Below, in pieces: positions 1-9,126 of a stretch of DNA of 32,525 nucleotides. Origin of the DNA: Saprospiraceae bacterium (lineage in GTDB: Bacteria > Bacteroidota > Bacteroidia > Chitinophagales > Saprospiraceae); NCBI GenBank assembly GCA_027488135.1, contig JAIYCH010000012.1, forward strand, positions 1 to 32,525, written 5' to 3'. The position numbers were made by a program, and so were the translations under genes. Within the stretch, counting starts at the first letter, position 1, and the number at the start of each line of letters is the position of its first letter. The notes beneath the pieces were generated by a model. That model worked only from the letters and a program-made list of their open reading frames with translations. It was not told where the DNA came from and made no database searches.

Positions 1-1
1 A

Positions 2-1501
2 ACATCTGAATCATTTGGCTATTATCAGGATATTTACAATGCTGGCACAAAAAATGGGAATAAATGGGCCGTTTCAAATGCTACGTTTTACTCCATGTTT
101 AATAAAACGTATAATCGTTTTTCTTTTTCGAACATTACTTCTTTTACAAATAACAAACTCGATAAATCGACAACCAGAGTAAATTACTTTTTACTGGGTA
201 ATAAATCACAACCTCTTCACCTTGCTCATTTCTTATATCCCGATTCCTTGCTCCCCACCTTCACTAACGCTCCTGCCAGACAAGGTTATGGTAATTTGTT
301 TTATTATTATGATGCTCAGTTATTCAGGAATGATTTTAGATTTTTTTATCAAAATGACAGATTCAATATTACCAGTGGTTTAGAAATTAGATTTAGTCAG
401 CAGTATGGTGACTATCTTTATTACTTAGATTTTCCGTTAGGAAATGATGGATTGTTGCAAAATGAACTACATAAAGCACAAGAATTAGGGTCCACATTAA
501 CAGAAAGTCCAGGTGGAAATATTTATAATATTTTTGATGTGGCGCTATATTTTTCGGGGACTTACAAAATTATTCCATCAAAACTCAATGTTTCTTTTGG
601 AAATAGGATTGACAACAATACTATTCGTGGATCTGGAGGCTTTGGTTTAGAGTTTTCCCCCCGATTGGCTCTGGTTTATTTAGGAAAAGAAATATCAGGT
701 AAACTGATTTTTTCTCATGGAATCCAAAATGTTTCACAATTTCATAAATATTCTACCGGAAGTAATCGTAAACCAAATCCACATCTTAAAACGGAAAAAA
801 TTGACTATTTTGATTTATCTCTAAACGGAGCGCATAAAAGCAATAGGGTAAGGTGGACGCTTGTTTTATTTAATTATTTTATTAGAGACGCTGTTGCCTC
901 GGTAGCAATCAATGAACCTCCTTTCAATAATCAAAATCAAAATGTAGGTGTTTACCGCGTTATTGGTTCATTATTAGATTTTAATTATTCGTTTATAGAT
1001 AGAAAGTGGTCTGTTTTTTTTAATCATACCTTCAATTTACCCTACCAACAACCCCTCAATGTTGGTGATAAATTTATCAGAGTGGCTGATATTAGTTCCC
1101 ATAGCGCTAATTTGGGTCTTACACATCGTTTAAATAAAAAAAACTTTCTTTTATCTACCCATTTTTATGCCAATTTTGTAGGTGAAAGACAAGTAGGCCC
1201 AGGAACAACCGCGCCAAATAATCTTGGGTTATACGGGGAAAATATTCCTGCCTATTTAATTTTTAATACTACCATTAATTATTCTAATTCGTTACTGAAA
1301 GGGACTATGTTTTCTTTGATTTTGAATAATTTATTAGATACTAATCTTTTGGATACTAAAAACAAAACCTATTTTCATCCGGGAATCAGGACAGCGAGTG
1401 GAGCTCCTCAACCGGGTAGCTTTAATAGTTTAGTTCCCTTCTTTCCGCAAAGAGGCAGGCAAATATCGCTTCGAATGCTGATTAATATTGGGGGAAGTTA
1501 A
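2..1501 (+). CDS. TonB-dependent receptor, C-terminal beta-barrel (5' partial)
   Basis: The reading frame is open from base 2 with no start codon that must be used, so the gene begins left of the window; the first in-frame ATG at 95 is internal. What is visible are alternating aromatic/polar strands separated by polar loops, as in an outer-membrane barrel, and a C-terminal signature of TonB-dependent receptors: a 'YFHPGIRTASG' segment followed by 'FPQRGRQISLRM' near residues 435-465 of the visible ORF. The signal peptide, TonB box and plug domain would lie upstream. Such receptors import siderophores, cobalamin, metals or glycans using TonB energy; the substrate cannot be read from this fragment. 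The gene ends only 2 bp from the stop of the convergent tape-measure gene, so it is not part of the injection-system series. The family call is fairly secure, the substrate unknown. Confidence 0.78.
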   Translation, partial: TSESFGYYQDIYNAGTKNGNKWAVSNATFYSMFNKTYNRFSFSNITSFTNNKLDKSTTRVNYFLLGNKSQPLHLAHFLYPDSLLPTFTNAPARQGYGNLFYYYDAQLFRNDFRFFYQNDRFNITSGLEIRFSQQYGDYLYYLDFPLGNDGLLQNELHKAQELGSTLTESPGGNIYNIFDVALYFSGTYKIIPSKLNVSFGNRIDNNTIRGSGGFGLEFSPRLALVYLGKEISGKLIFSHGIQNVSQFHKYSTGSNRKPNPHLKTEKIDYFDLSLNGAHKSNRVRWTLVLFNYFIRDAVASVAINEPPFNNQNQNVGVYRVIGSLLDFNYSFIDRKWSVFFNHTFNLPYQQPLNVGDKFIRVADISSHSANLGLTHRLNKKNFLLSTHFYANFVGERQVGPGTTAPNNLGLYGENIPAYLIFNTTINYSNSLLKGTMFSLILNNLLDTNLLDTKNKTYFHPGIRTASGAPQPGSFNSLVPFFPQRGRQISLRMLINIGGS

Positions 1502-1503
1502 CA

Positions 1504-4500
1504 TTAACGCCAAAGAACAACGAGCCTTTCTTTCATCCAGCTCATTTGAATCATTTGAATGCCCCACGGAAGCGTTTCCAATAATACATCGTAAGCCTTT
1601 TTTTCAACTTTTAATTCCCACCGATTATTCATGTAATAGAGAGAACCATTTCGTTGTAAAAATGTCTCGCGGAAGGTGCCAATTCTGGTTCCTTTAAGTT
1701 TCTCCCAATTGGTTATAGCGCCCGTTAAAAGTGAATTGGATAGATTGATTTCTTCTTCTGTGATATCTATTTCCATATCTATTTCCATATCTATATCCAT
1801 GTCCATATTGGCTCCACAAAGTAATTTATTCAAAGCTAATTCATATTCAGGTGCCTCCTTTTTACCGGTTACCAAATATTGAATCAATAAAATAGCTCTC
1901 ATTCTACAGCTTTCATCAATAAATTCTTTAGCGCCTACTAAATTTAATCTTCGAAAAAAACGACCTAAAAATGGCCATAATAATATTAATCCGGCGTTTG
2001 CAATGTAAATTGATTCGGGAGGAAGTCCCTCAGGGATAGGTGGTATTTCCTTTTTTACGGGCTTTTCTACTTGGCTATCTTTTGCAAATTTTTGTATCTC
2101 TTTGATAATATTTATTTGTTTGGACGAAACATTTTTTACTTTTTCAATAACCAGAGACAATAATACGTTGGGTTGAATTCTCTTTTTTTCAACGTACATT
2201 GAAAATAATTTAAAAGTTATAGGTGTTGTATCTGGTTGAAGTTTTGACATTTTACTCCAAATTAATAATATTCCTTTTAGCGTATCTGTATCATTCTTAA
2301 AACCAAGTTTGAGGCTGATTTTTTCACCTGTTGCAGCATCTATTGATTTTTCAAGTAAGAAATAATGGTCCACTAATTCTGGGTGAATTAATGAGACAAT
2401 GGAAAGAAGCGTTTGTATTTTTAATAAATCAAATAATCTATTTATTTTTTTGGGAGATTTTGACCAGAAGTGCAGTTTAAAAAGAAGTACTCTTGGGGAA
2501 TTTTTAATTATCCGTGATATCATAATTTCCCAATCTATGGGAACTTTTTTGATAGATTCAATGGGAATAGAACCATACGTTAGGTAATAATCAATCAGCT
2601 CAAGATCTATTTCCCACAAGGTAATATTGGATATTGTTTTTAGTTTTTTGTCCTTTTCTTTTACTTCCGGAATGACACCTTCCAATGCTTTTTGTATCAA
2701 ATCTTCTATGTTAATACCCTTATTTACTTTAAATAATAGGGACGATATTAATACGTCTAATAAAATATTTACGTTGCTTTCTAAGATGAAAGTGTTCGAT
2801 TGAATTAAATATTTATTAATAATGTTTTTTAAAAAAACGGAGTCAATATTTTTAATTTTCATTACCGTATTCAAAAGTAAACCTATTTCTCTTAGAGTGA
2901 ATATTTCACGAAATAAGGTTTGTAGAAACGAATAATGGGGTATTGATTCTGTGATCTTAATAATAGCATCAGGTCTTTCAGTTAGCGTATCATGAATAAA
3001 TTGATAATAAGCTTCCTTTGTCGTTTCGTTAAATCCTTGGGGCCACATTCCTGTTTCTACATAGTAGGACAACCATTCAAGTTGAAACGGTTTTTCTTTT
3101 ATATTTATTCGTTCATTTTCTATGCTTACATTATATATTAGTTGTAAATTATCTATCATTATTTCATAACGGATCATTTCACTGGATATATTCCATATTT
3201 TTTTCTCCAGAAATAGTTCGATGATAACGGTTTCTATAGTAGTAGAAGAGATATATTTTTTGGCGAGAACGGTAAGGGATTCATAAAATGCAACCAAACT
3301 TTTTTGCGGTTGTAAGTTATCTATGACTCGTATGAAATATAGCGGATCTGTTTTGTCTAATAATTGAAAAATTCTTTTTAGTCTTGTCTGGTTCAACGGA
3401 ATAGACAGAATGGCTTTTATAAAATGGGCATTTTCTGACTTTAAAGCGTCACTAAACAAATAAATTAGCTCGTTTAGCTCTATATAAGGTTTATTTAACC
3501 AAGGTTGAATGACGCCCGTTGTGATATAATGCACGATAAGGTCAGTAAAAAATTGCTGATCTCTCCAAGATGTAGGGGTTGGTAATTGATTTTGGTCAGA
3601 GATAAAATAAAGGATTTCAATCTGTAAATTTTCAGGTATATTTTGAATGGTTTGTTCTAATTCTTTCCATTGTAGCAGCCTTTCTTTCTGCAGTTTTTCT
3701 AAAATAAAATAGTAATAATCTTCAATCTTCCACGGCTTTTTCCCAAATTGAATTAAAAATAGCATAGCATTTTGCTTTAGCCATAGATTTAATTTGTTTT
3801 TAGGCAATTTGACGATATTGTATTGCTGAACCCATTTGTTTATTTTATGTATTCCTTCAATAAAAAGAGGATAAGATTCTCCTGCCATTTTCATTTGTAA
3901 AAACTGAATGGCTTCTTCCGATAAACCAGTTACTAAAAGAATGGATAACAACGGGTTAAATCTATTATTTTCAATTTTTGAAAGAATATCTTTTTCTTTT
4001 AACCATAGAATTTCAAGGAAAAGGGTTGCTTTGTCGATATCTGCTGGTAAACTGTCGTCTTCAAATAACTTTGCTCCCAATATCTGGATCAACTTCTCCA
4101 TAGATTCATCTGACTTAAAAATGGGATCTACCGTATCGGAATAGGTTGGACTTTTTTCTATTATAAATGCATAAATCTGTCTTAATTCTTTGATTAATCT
4201 ACTGGGTATCAATATATCCTTGCCTAAGAGGGGGTACAAGAATGTTTTTACTGGGATTTTTGCTTTTTGTGAAAGTTTTAATATAAATGTTAAAAGCCAT
4301 TTGTCTGTTTTATTCACATCAGACGGGTTGATTAGGAATAACTGAATGGCAAAAATATAAAAGGCCTCTGTCTGAATATATGAACCGAGGGTGGGGTGAA
4401 GAAGCTTGACTTTTTTAAGAAATTCCTCAAACAGCGCCTGATTATTTTTTAACAAACCATGTAAAATATTTCTTAATGCCTCCATATTGAGGTTGTCTAA

Positions 4501-6342
4501 TGGCTTGGAAAGCGTGCCAAATTGCTTTAGTCCCGGCGTTGAAAGATCTATATTTCCTTTTAAGGATTTAACTAATTGATTTCTAAGTTTTGACGATATT
4601 GAATCTTTAGTAATGAGCAGACTTTTTTGAAAATCTAAGGTGTTTAACGGTATATTTTTACTTAAAACGGGTGCTATTTCTTGGACAAAGTGATGAAATT
4701 CAGGTCTTGTTGTAGATTTTTCTGATAATAGCTGAATAGCAAAAATATAAAAGGCCTCTGACTGAATATATGAACCTAGTTTGGGGTGAACAAACTTGAC
4801 TTTTTTAAGAAATTCCTCAAACAGCGCCTGATTATTTTTTAACAAACCAAAGAGAATTTTCTTTAGCTCTGATTTATTTGTATTTTTAACTTTGTTGATT
4901 TCTTGCTCTTGCAGCTTTAATTTAGTTAGCTTATTGATGGAAAATGCAGGAATATGAGTGATTAAATTTTTTAGTGGCAGGCGATAAATTTTTGCAATAT
5001 TTTTTAATACTTGCAAGATAATTTCTTCAGATGGATGGGTTTCAGTAAAAGTGTGAAATAAAAATTGAGTATATACGATACTTTTAATACTTAATGGGCT
5101 TGAAGAAAACACAAAGAATTTTTGTTGGACTTTCTGTAATGGTTCAATCAGGGAATGAATAGTTTCATCGGCGATTGGGCTTCCGATATGAAGTAATTCC
5201 AATAATACATTTTCAGAAAAAAGTAAAGCGGTTTGCTCTTTATTTAAATGAAATTTCCTGTGAATCTTTTTAAGCAATAAAATGGTTTTTTGCTTATTCT
5301 GCCGGAGCATTTGCCTTATAAATCGGTCTCGTTCGCGTTTTGATTTATATTTACCAGATATCTGTTCAGGTTTATTTTGGTAAAACATTTCCAGTATCTC
5401 TTCATAATCAGTGAAAGAATAAGTGGAAATATTTTGAGGTATTGACAAGGGTTCAAAGTCTTGTTTTAGTAATTTTTTAACTATTTGCTTTAGCGTGGAT
5501 TGACTTGTAAATTGATTAGGTGATTTTACAATAACCTCATTTATTCTATCTAAAATAGTTTTGTAATCAATACCATACTGCTTGGAAAGCATTAATAATT
5601 GCTTTCTAAAAAAGGCAGTTTGGTCAATACTGGTGGCTTTATGAGAGATTAAATAGGTTAATATGAGTTCCTGTATCACCTTTTTAAAGGCTAAATCTTC
5701 TTCCTCAACTATTCTTTGCTGCTGATGAATATAGGTTAATTCGGTGGCATATTGTTTGAAAAAAGAGGATGGCCTTGGGCTAAGAATGCCAAAAAGCTGA
5801 TAAAGTGTATCTTCTTTAAATTGATAAATAATTCTTTTTCTAGTAGATTTTTCTTGTCCTACTTCGAAAACAAGATTTTTTGTTTTCACTGAAGCTTCAC
5901 GAATATATTTTTTCAACGATTCGTCCGGAATAAAGGTTGGATTTAATCCCCACCAGGGTATTTTTCCATAGGAAATGAAGTATTTTAGTAAAGTAAAATC
6001 TCTTTCCTTTAAAGTATATGTCTTTATTTCTGGTGACTTTTCTAAAGTTTCTGACGAAAATGTTTCTTTAAACCATTTATTTAAGGAATTTTTAAATTGA
6101 GAAATGAGTTGACTACGTGAGTGCGCCAAAGAAATGTCACCTAAATCCAATTCAATTTTATCTATTTGGATCGTTTGATCTTTAATTTGGTAGGTATCTA
6201 AAAGCTCTTGTAAAAATAGGGGAAGTTCGACCTCTGTGATACTTGAAATCATATCAGCTACCTGCTGATAATCTTTTTCCGTAGGAAGTTGAATGTCAAA
6301 AGTCAGTGTATCAATAGTATGTTCTTCTTTGCCATTTTTCAT
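1504..6342 (-). CDS. Contractile injection system tape measure protein (Afp14-like, CIS_TMP)
   Basis: This 1612-aa protein ends the injection-system series. Its N-terminus ('DTLTFDIQLP', then 'IDKIELDLGDIS') is the characteristic opening of CIS tape-measure proteins (Afp14/CIS_TMP family), which set the length of tube and sheath during assembly and stay in the tube lumen. The rest is long, mostly helical and rich in Lys, Leu and Ile, with repeated modules that contain 'KYFISYG', 'YYVETGMWP' or 'YYLTYGSIP'-like turns, each beginning a new helical unit (for example near residues 120, 1080 and 1270). Two modules (about residues 498-537 and 628-667) are almost identical, also in DNA. A Met/Asp/Ile/Glu repeat lies near residues 1511-1527, close to a conserved C-terminal end. 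At 1612 residues it is longer than Afp14 (about 700 residues), in line with large Bacteroidota versions. It starts 3 bp after the upstream baseplate gene, so the two are probably co-translated. Assignment by N-terminal signature, size and position. Confidence 0.85.
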   Translation of the reverse strand: MKNGKEEHTIDTLTFDIQLPTEKDYQQVADMISSITEVELPLFLQELLDTYQIKDQTIQIDKIELDLGDISLAHSRSQLISQFKNSLNKWFKETFSSETLEKSPEIKTYTLKERDFTLLKYFISYGKIPWWGLNPTFIPDESLKKYIREASVKTKNLVFEVGQEKSTRKRIIYQFKEDTLYQLFGILSPRPSSFFKQYATELTYIHQQQRIVEEEDLAFKKVIQELILTYLISHKATSIDQTAFFRKQLLMLSKQYGIDYKTILDRINEVIVKSPNQFTSQSTLKQIVKKLLKQDFEPLSIPQNISTYSFTDYEEILEMFYQNKPEQISGKYKSKRERDRFIRQMLRQNKQKTILLLKKIHRKFHLNKEQTALLFSENVLLELLHIGSPIADETIHSLIEPLQKVQQKFFVFSSSPLSIKSIVYTQFLFHTFTETHPSEEIILQVLKNIAKIYRLPLKNLITHIPAFSINKLTKLKLQEQEINKVKNTNKSELKKILFGLLKNNQALFEEFLKKVKFVHPKLGSYIQSEAFYIFAIQLLSEKSTTRPEFHHFVQEIAPVLSKNIPLNTLDFQKSLLITKDSISSKLRNQLVKSLKGNIDLSTPGLKQFGTLSKPLDNLNMEALRNILHGLLKNNQALFEEFLKKVKLLHPTLGSYIQTEAFYIFAIQLFLINPSDVNKTDKWLLTFILKLSQKAKIPVKTFLYPLLGKDILIPSRLIKELRQIYAFIIEKSPTYSDTVDPIFKSDESMEKLIQILGAKLFEDDSLPADIDKATLFLEILWLKEKDILSKIENNRFNPLLSILLVTGLSEEAIQFLQMKMAGESYPLFIEGIHKINKWVQQYNIVKLPKNKLNLWLKQNAMLFLIQFGKKPWKIEDYYYFILEKLQKERLLQWKELEQTIQNIPENLQIEILYFISDQNQLPTPTSWRDQQFFTDLIVHYITTGVIQPWLNKPYIELNELIYLFSDALKSENAHFIKAILSIPLNQTRLKRIFQLLDKTDPLYFIRVIDNLQPQKSLVAFYESLTVLAKKYISSTTIETVIIELFLEKKIWNISSEMIRYEIMIDNLQLIYNVSIENERINIKEKPFQLEWLSYYVETGMWPQGFNETTKEAYYQFIHDTLTERPDAIIKITESIPHYSFLQTLFREIFTLREIGLLLNTVMKIKNIDSVFLKNIINKYLIQSNTFILESNVNILLDVLISSLLFKVNKGINIEDLIQKALEGVIPEVKEKDKKLKTISNITLWEIDLELIDYYLTYGSIPIESIKKVPIDWEIMISRIIKNSPRVLLFKLHFWSKSPKKINRLFDLLKIQTLLSIVSLIHPELVDHYFLLEKSIDAATGEKISLKLGFKNDTDTLKGILLIWSKMSKLQPDTTPITFKLFSMYVEKKRIQPNVLLSLVIEKVKNVSSKQINIIKEIQKFAKDSQVEKPVKKEIPPIPEGLPPESIYIANAGLILLWPFLGRFFRRLNLVGAKEFIDESCRMRAILLIQYLVTGKKEAPEYELALNKLLCGANMDMDIDMEIDMEIDITEEEINLSNSLLTGAITNWEKLKGTRIGTFRETFLQRNGSLYYMNNRWELKVEKKAYDVLLETLPWGIQMIQMSWMKERLVVLWR
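1763..1810. repeat. 12-bp microsatellite inside the tape-measure gene
   Basis: Three tandem 12-bp units occupy 1763-1798: two exact copies of atatctatttcc and one with a single change (atatctatatcc), followed by two further related hexamers to 1810. On the coding (-) strand they encode an alternating Met/Ile and Asp/Glu run near residue 1511-1527 of the tape measure. The unit is a multiple of three, so copy-number change by slippage would keep the frame. Confidence 0.9.
4342..4459 (-). repeat. Internal repeat, copy A, tape-measure gene
   Basis: This 118-bp stretch matches 4732-4849 with 7 differences by eye (about 94% identity), offset by exactly 390 bp (130 codons), so the repeat is in frame. 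It encodes a helical segment around residues 628-667 containing 'NNQALFEEFLKKVK' and 'EAFYIFAIQL'. Flanking DNA on both sides is much less alike. Confidence 0.9.
4732..4849 (-). repeat. Internal repeat, copy B, tape-measure gene
   Basis: Partner of 4342-4459, coding for residues about 498-537 of the tape measure with the same 'NNQALFEEFLKKVK' and 'EAFYIFAIQL' strings. The near-identity at DNA level, including third codon positions, while the surrounding modules have diverged, suggests recent duplication or gene conversion. Confidence 0.9.
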
Positions 6343-6345
6343 GCC

Positions 6346-9120
6346 TTACTCGTAAGAAAGAATTAGCTGAACTATTTGCAGCGAAAGATTATCCAGGTAG
6401 TTAAAGTCAGGATTAGGTTTTTGTTTTTCTTCCAGCCATTTTTGATAAACTGTTTCAAACAGGCTCATTTCTTCAATATCAATAAAAAAGATTTTAAAAT
6501 TAAAATGGGCGGGTATCAAATGATCTACGGTTTCTTTTAACAAACTTTTGAAATCATCATTTTGAAAACGCGCGGGCCATTTGGGGAATATTAAACTTCC
6601 GGCATTTGAAAATTCAAATGCGAGGGGAAACATTGTTGCCGGCGAAGATTGCTGAATAATTTCAAAAGAAGATTCCAGGTCTCGCTGTCCATCTAATATT
6701 TCCTGAAATAAATGTATAGCTGCATCCATTTCCTTTTCTGCAACAAATGTTGAGTAAAATTCTTTTTGGATTTTTCCAATAATTTCATTTTTATTGTTAT
6801 ATATAACTACTTGATATTTTGCATTTTGTTCTATTTCTATTAGGCCATAATTTTCTTTTTTTACGCCAATAAACGGATAATCTTCTACTTGATTTTTAAG
6901 TTTGACCATATTATTCAAGGTGTTACCGACGATATAAATTTCCCCTTTGGTATCAAATAAATGTAGGGTATATTGAACGGATTCAAGGGGTCTAAGTAAA
7001 ATGTGTTCTATTAAGTGGAACCCTTCACAGGCTTGATTCAGTGTAATAAATCGCTGAATGGCTTGAGTTAATTTTTCAAGACAGGCATTTTCATCCAAAG
7101 ATTCAAATATAACAGTTGCCGTAAACGATTGCGGACTTTTATATATTAGATGATAGAGGTAGCCTGGATATTGGCCTGTTCTAATTATATTATAAAATGG
7201 GCTGGATATACCATGTAAAAATAAGTCCTGTATTACATTACTTTGAATGGAATAGAAAGATACTTTGTCAGGTTCATAAGCTCTGTCCTTTAGCCTTAAT
7301 ACCTCTAATTTTTCGTTGTTTTCCAGTGTTAATGTATCAAGTATCCACTCATTTTTTAGTGAGTCATTTTTTTGAATATTGGCTTGTTGAAGGAGTGGTT
7401 TTACAAATGATCTTGTGCCCTGATTTTTGATATTTAACAATAAACTTAATTTATTTGCTAGGCCAGCATTATTTTGAGTATCCCAGGAGAGAATTTGGTA
7501 ATTAAAGCCGAGTCCACGGGTGTAGCCGAGAGGTAAAATTTGCTTTAAAAAGCGAATTTTTGCCTGGATCATTTCCAATTCAATTTGATTTTTGGTGGTT
7601 AATCCACGCAAATTTTCAAATTTTTTCAATATATCGTCTGGAAAAGTTTCGCCAAAGCGAGCTAATAAATGATCTAAAATTCTGTTGCGCCGGTCAATAT
7701 ATGGATCTATTTCTTGATTGATTTTGCCCAGATTTTCTTTATAAACATCGATATTTTCTTCCTTTAATACCTTTTTAAGTTGAGGGATGTCATAAGGAAC
7801 TTGATAGAAATAGGTTTGATTCAGCTCTGGATTTATTGAGAACAGTTTTTTTGTATTCACTAATTGTGAAAGATAATTAGCCAGTATTTGCTCAAAGAAA
7901 GTTAGGTATGCTTTCAGTTGATATGCCTGCGCTCTCCTTTGTGGAGTGGCTGTTGAAGGCAGTGAACTATCTTTTAGTCCATAGATATCGGGTAATTCAT
8001 TTTGAATAGAAAAATAGGTTTCAATTTCCTCAGCGGTAAATCGTCCTTGTATAATTTCTTGCGTAGCTATTTTGGGTGTTTTATAGTTTTGTAAACTATC
8101 GGCCATTTGAGCATTAAAAAATTGTTGTGTAGTAAGGGAATCCGTTTTATATTGAATATTATTTTTAAGAATAATTAAATAGTTTCCTGCATTTTCGTCT
8201 TGAATTAAATTTTTATCTAAAATCGGAAATTCATCATTTTCAAAAGTGATAAGATTTTCATGGCTTCGCACCTCGTTTTTCATTAAAATTAACTCCTCCA
8301 CAAATTTTACTCCTGGTACTTCAGCGATTAATTCTTTAACCCTTGACAGATAAATTCCTTTTATTGAAGGTTTTAATTCAGCATCTGAAATATAACCAAA
8401 AGGAAGAGAGGGACCCTGGAAAACAATATTGGGATCAATGCCATCATTTAATATATCATCGGGGTGTTGAAATCTGATTTCTGGATTTAAAAAATCATTT
8501 ATTTTTGAAAAAATCTGAGCGAGTAATAATTCTCCAACCACATCAGGGTCTATCTGTATTTTTCCCCGGAGGCTTATTTTTACTCCAGTCATTATGACCA
8601 CCTTATTAATATCAAAACCAATTAATCTATTGGCATTAAATTCATTTTTAATTTTTGCAATTAACTCCTTTTTTTCATTTTCATTCAGTTCTTTTCCCGA
8701 TTGGACTAAAATATCGATCAGCCCCTGATAACCAGCGGCATCATCTTTAACTGGATCGACCCAGCAATTTTTTATTTCAGGTATTTTTCCAATGAGTAAT
8801 TTTCGATAATCATTGATAATTATAGGACTTGATGGGAATAACTTAGAGGGTGGAAATAAAAGATTATCAGATTTTACATGGTCTTTATCATTTTTTATAT
8901 AAAGTAAATCAGTAATAGGAAATTGGGTTCGGTAAGACAAATCGGTAATGGCGTAGCACAATTGCTCAAGAAAAGTAACCCCGGGGTCGTGATAATTATA
9001 ATCGGTCCAGGTATTACCTGAAAATTGCTGGGCAAAGGCCATGGCTTTTTCTCTTAACCATTCATAGTCAATGGATTGAATATCATATTTAGCTTTGCTT
9101 ACCGTTTGTGCTTTTTTCAT
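6346..9120 (-). CDS. CIS baseplate wedge protein, Afp12-like
   Basis: A 924-aa protein. The N-terminal segment 'DYNYHDPGVTFLEQLCYA' (near residues 41-58) is the 'DPG...LLE' signature of gp6/Afp11-Afp12-type wedge proteins that ring the hub of contractile tails. The middle holds 'RRNRILDHLLARFGE' (about residues 475-490) and the C-terminus 'HLIPAHFNFKIFFIDIEEM' followed by 'FETVYQKWLEE', both typical of large Afp12-type proteins of eCIS and T6SSiv clusters. By homology with Afp/PVC it forms wedges with the Afp11-like protein and links sheath contraction to baseplate opening. It lies between the tail-fibre-like gene (6-bp gap) and the tape measure (3-bp gap), which agrees with the role. No signal peptide or membrane segment is visible, so assembly should be cytoplasmic. 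Exact orthology with Afp12 rests on position and these motifs. Confidence 0.8.
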   Translation of the reverse strand: MKKAQTVSKAKYDIQSIDYEWLREKAMAFAQQFSGNTWTDYNYHDPGVTFLEQLCYAITDLSYRTQFPITDLLYIKNDKDHVKSDNLLFPPSKLFPSSPIIINDYRKLLIGKIPEIKNCWVDPVKDDAAGYQGLIDILVQSGKELNENEKKELIAKIKNEFNANRLIGFDINKVVIMTGVKISLRGKIQIDPDVVGELLLAQIFSKINDFLNPEIRFQHPDDILNDGIDPNIVFQGPSLPFGYISDAELKPSIKGIYLSRVKELIAEVPGVKFVEELILMKNEVRSHENLITFENDEFPILDKNLIQDENAGNYLIILKNNIQYKTDSLTTQQFFNAQMADSLQNYKTPKIATQEIIQGRFTAEEIETYFSIQNELPDIYGLKDSSLPSTATPQRRAQAYQLKAYLTFFEQILANYLSQLVNTKKLFSINPELNQTYFYQVPYDIPQLKKVLKEENIDVYKENLGKINQEIDPYIDRRNRILDHLLARFGETFPDDILKKFENLRGLTTKNQIELEMIQAKIRFLKQILPLGYTRGLGFNYQILSWDTQNNAGLANKLSLLLNIKNQGTRSFVKPLLQQANIQKNDSLKNEWILDTLTLENNEKLEVLRLKDRAYEPDKVSFYSIQSNVIQDLFLHGISSPFYNIIRTGQYPGYLYHLIYKSPQSFTATVIFESLDENACLEKLTQAIQRFITLNQACEGFHLIEHILLRPLESVQYTLHLFDTKGEIYIVGNTLNNMVKLKNQVEDYPFIGVKKENYGLIEIEQNAKYQVVIYNNKNEIIGKIQKEFYSTFVAEKEMDAAIHLFQEILDGQRDLESSFEIIQQSSPATMFPLAFEFSNAGSLIFPKWPARFQNDDFKSLLKETVDHLIPAHFNFKIFFIDIEEMSLFETVYQKWLEEKQKPNPDFNYLDNLSLQIVQLILSYE

Positions 9121-9126
9121 GGATAT

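Noticed and set aside
1763-1810. Short tandem repeats as a CRISPR array
   Set aside because: Units are 12 bp without spacers and lie in frame in a coding region; it is a microsatellite.
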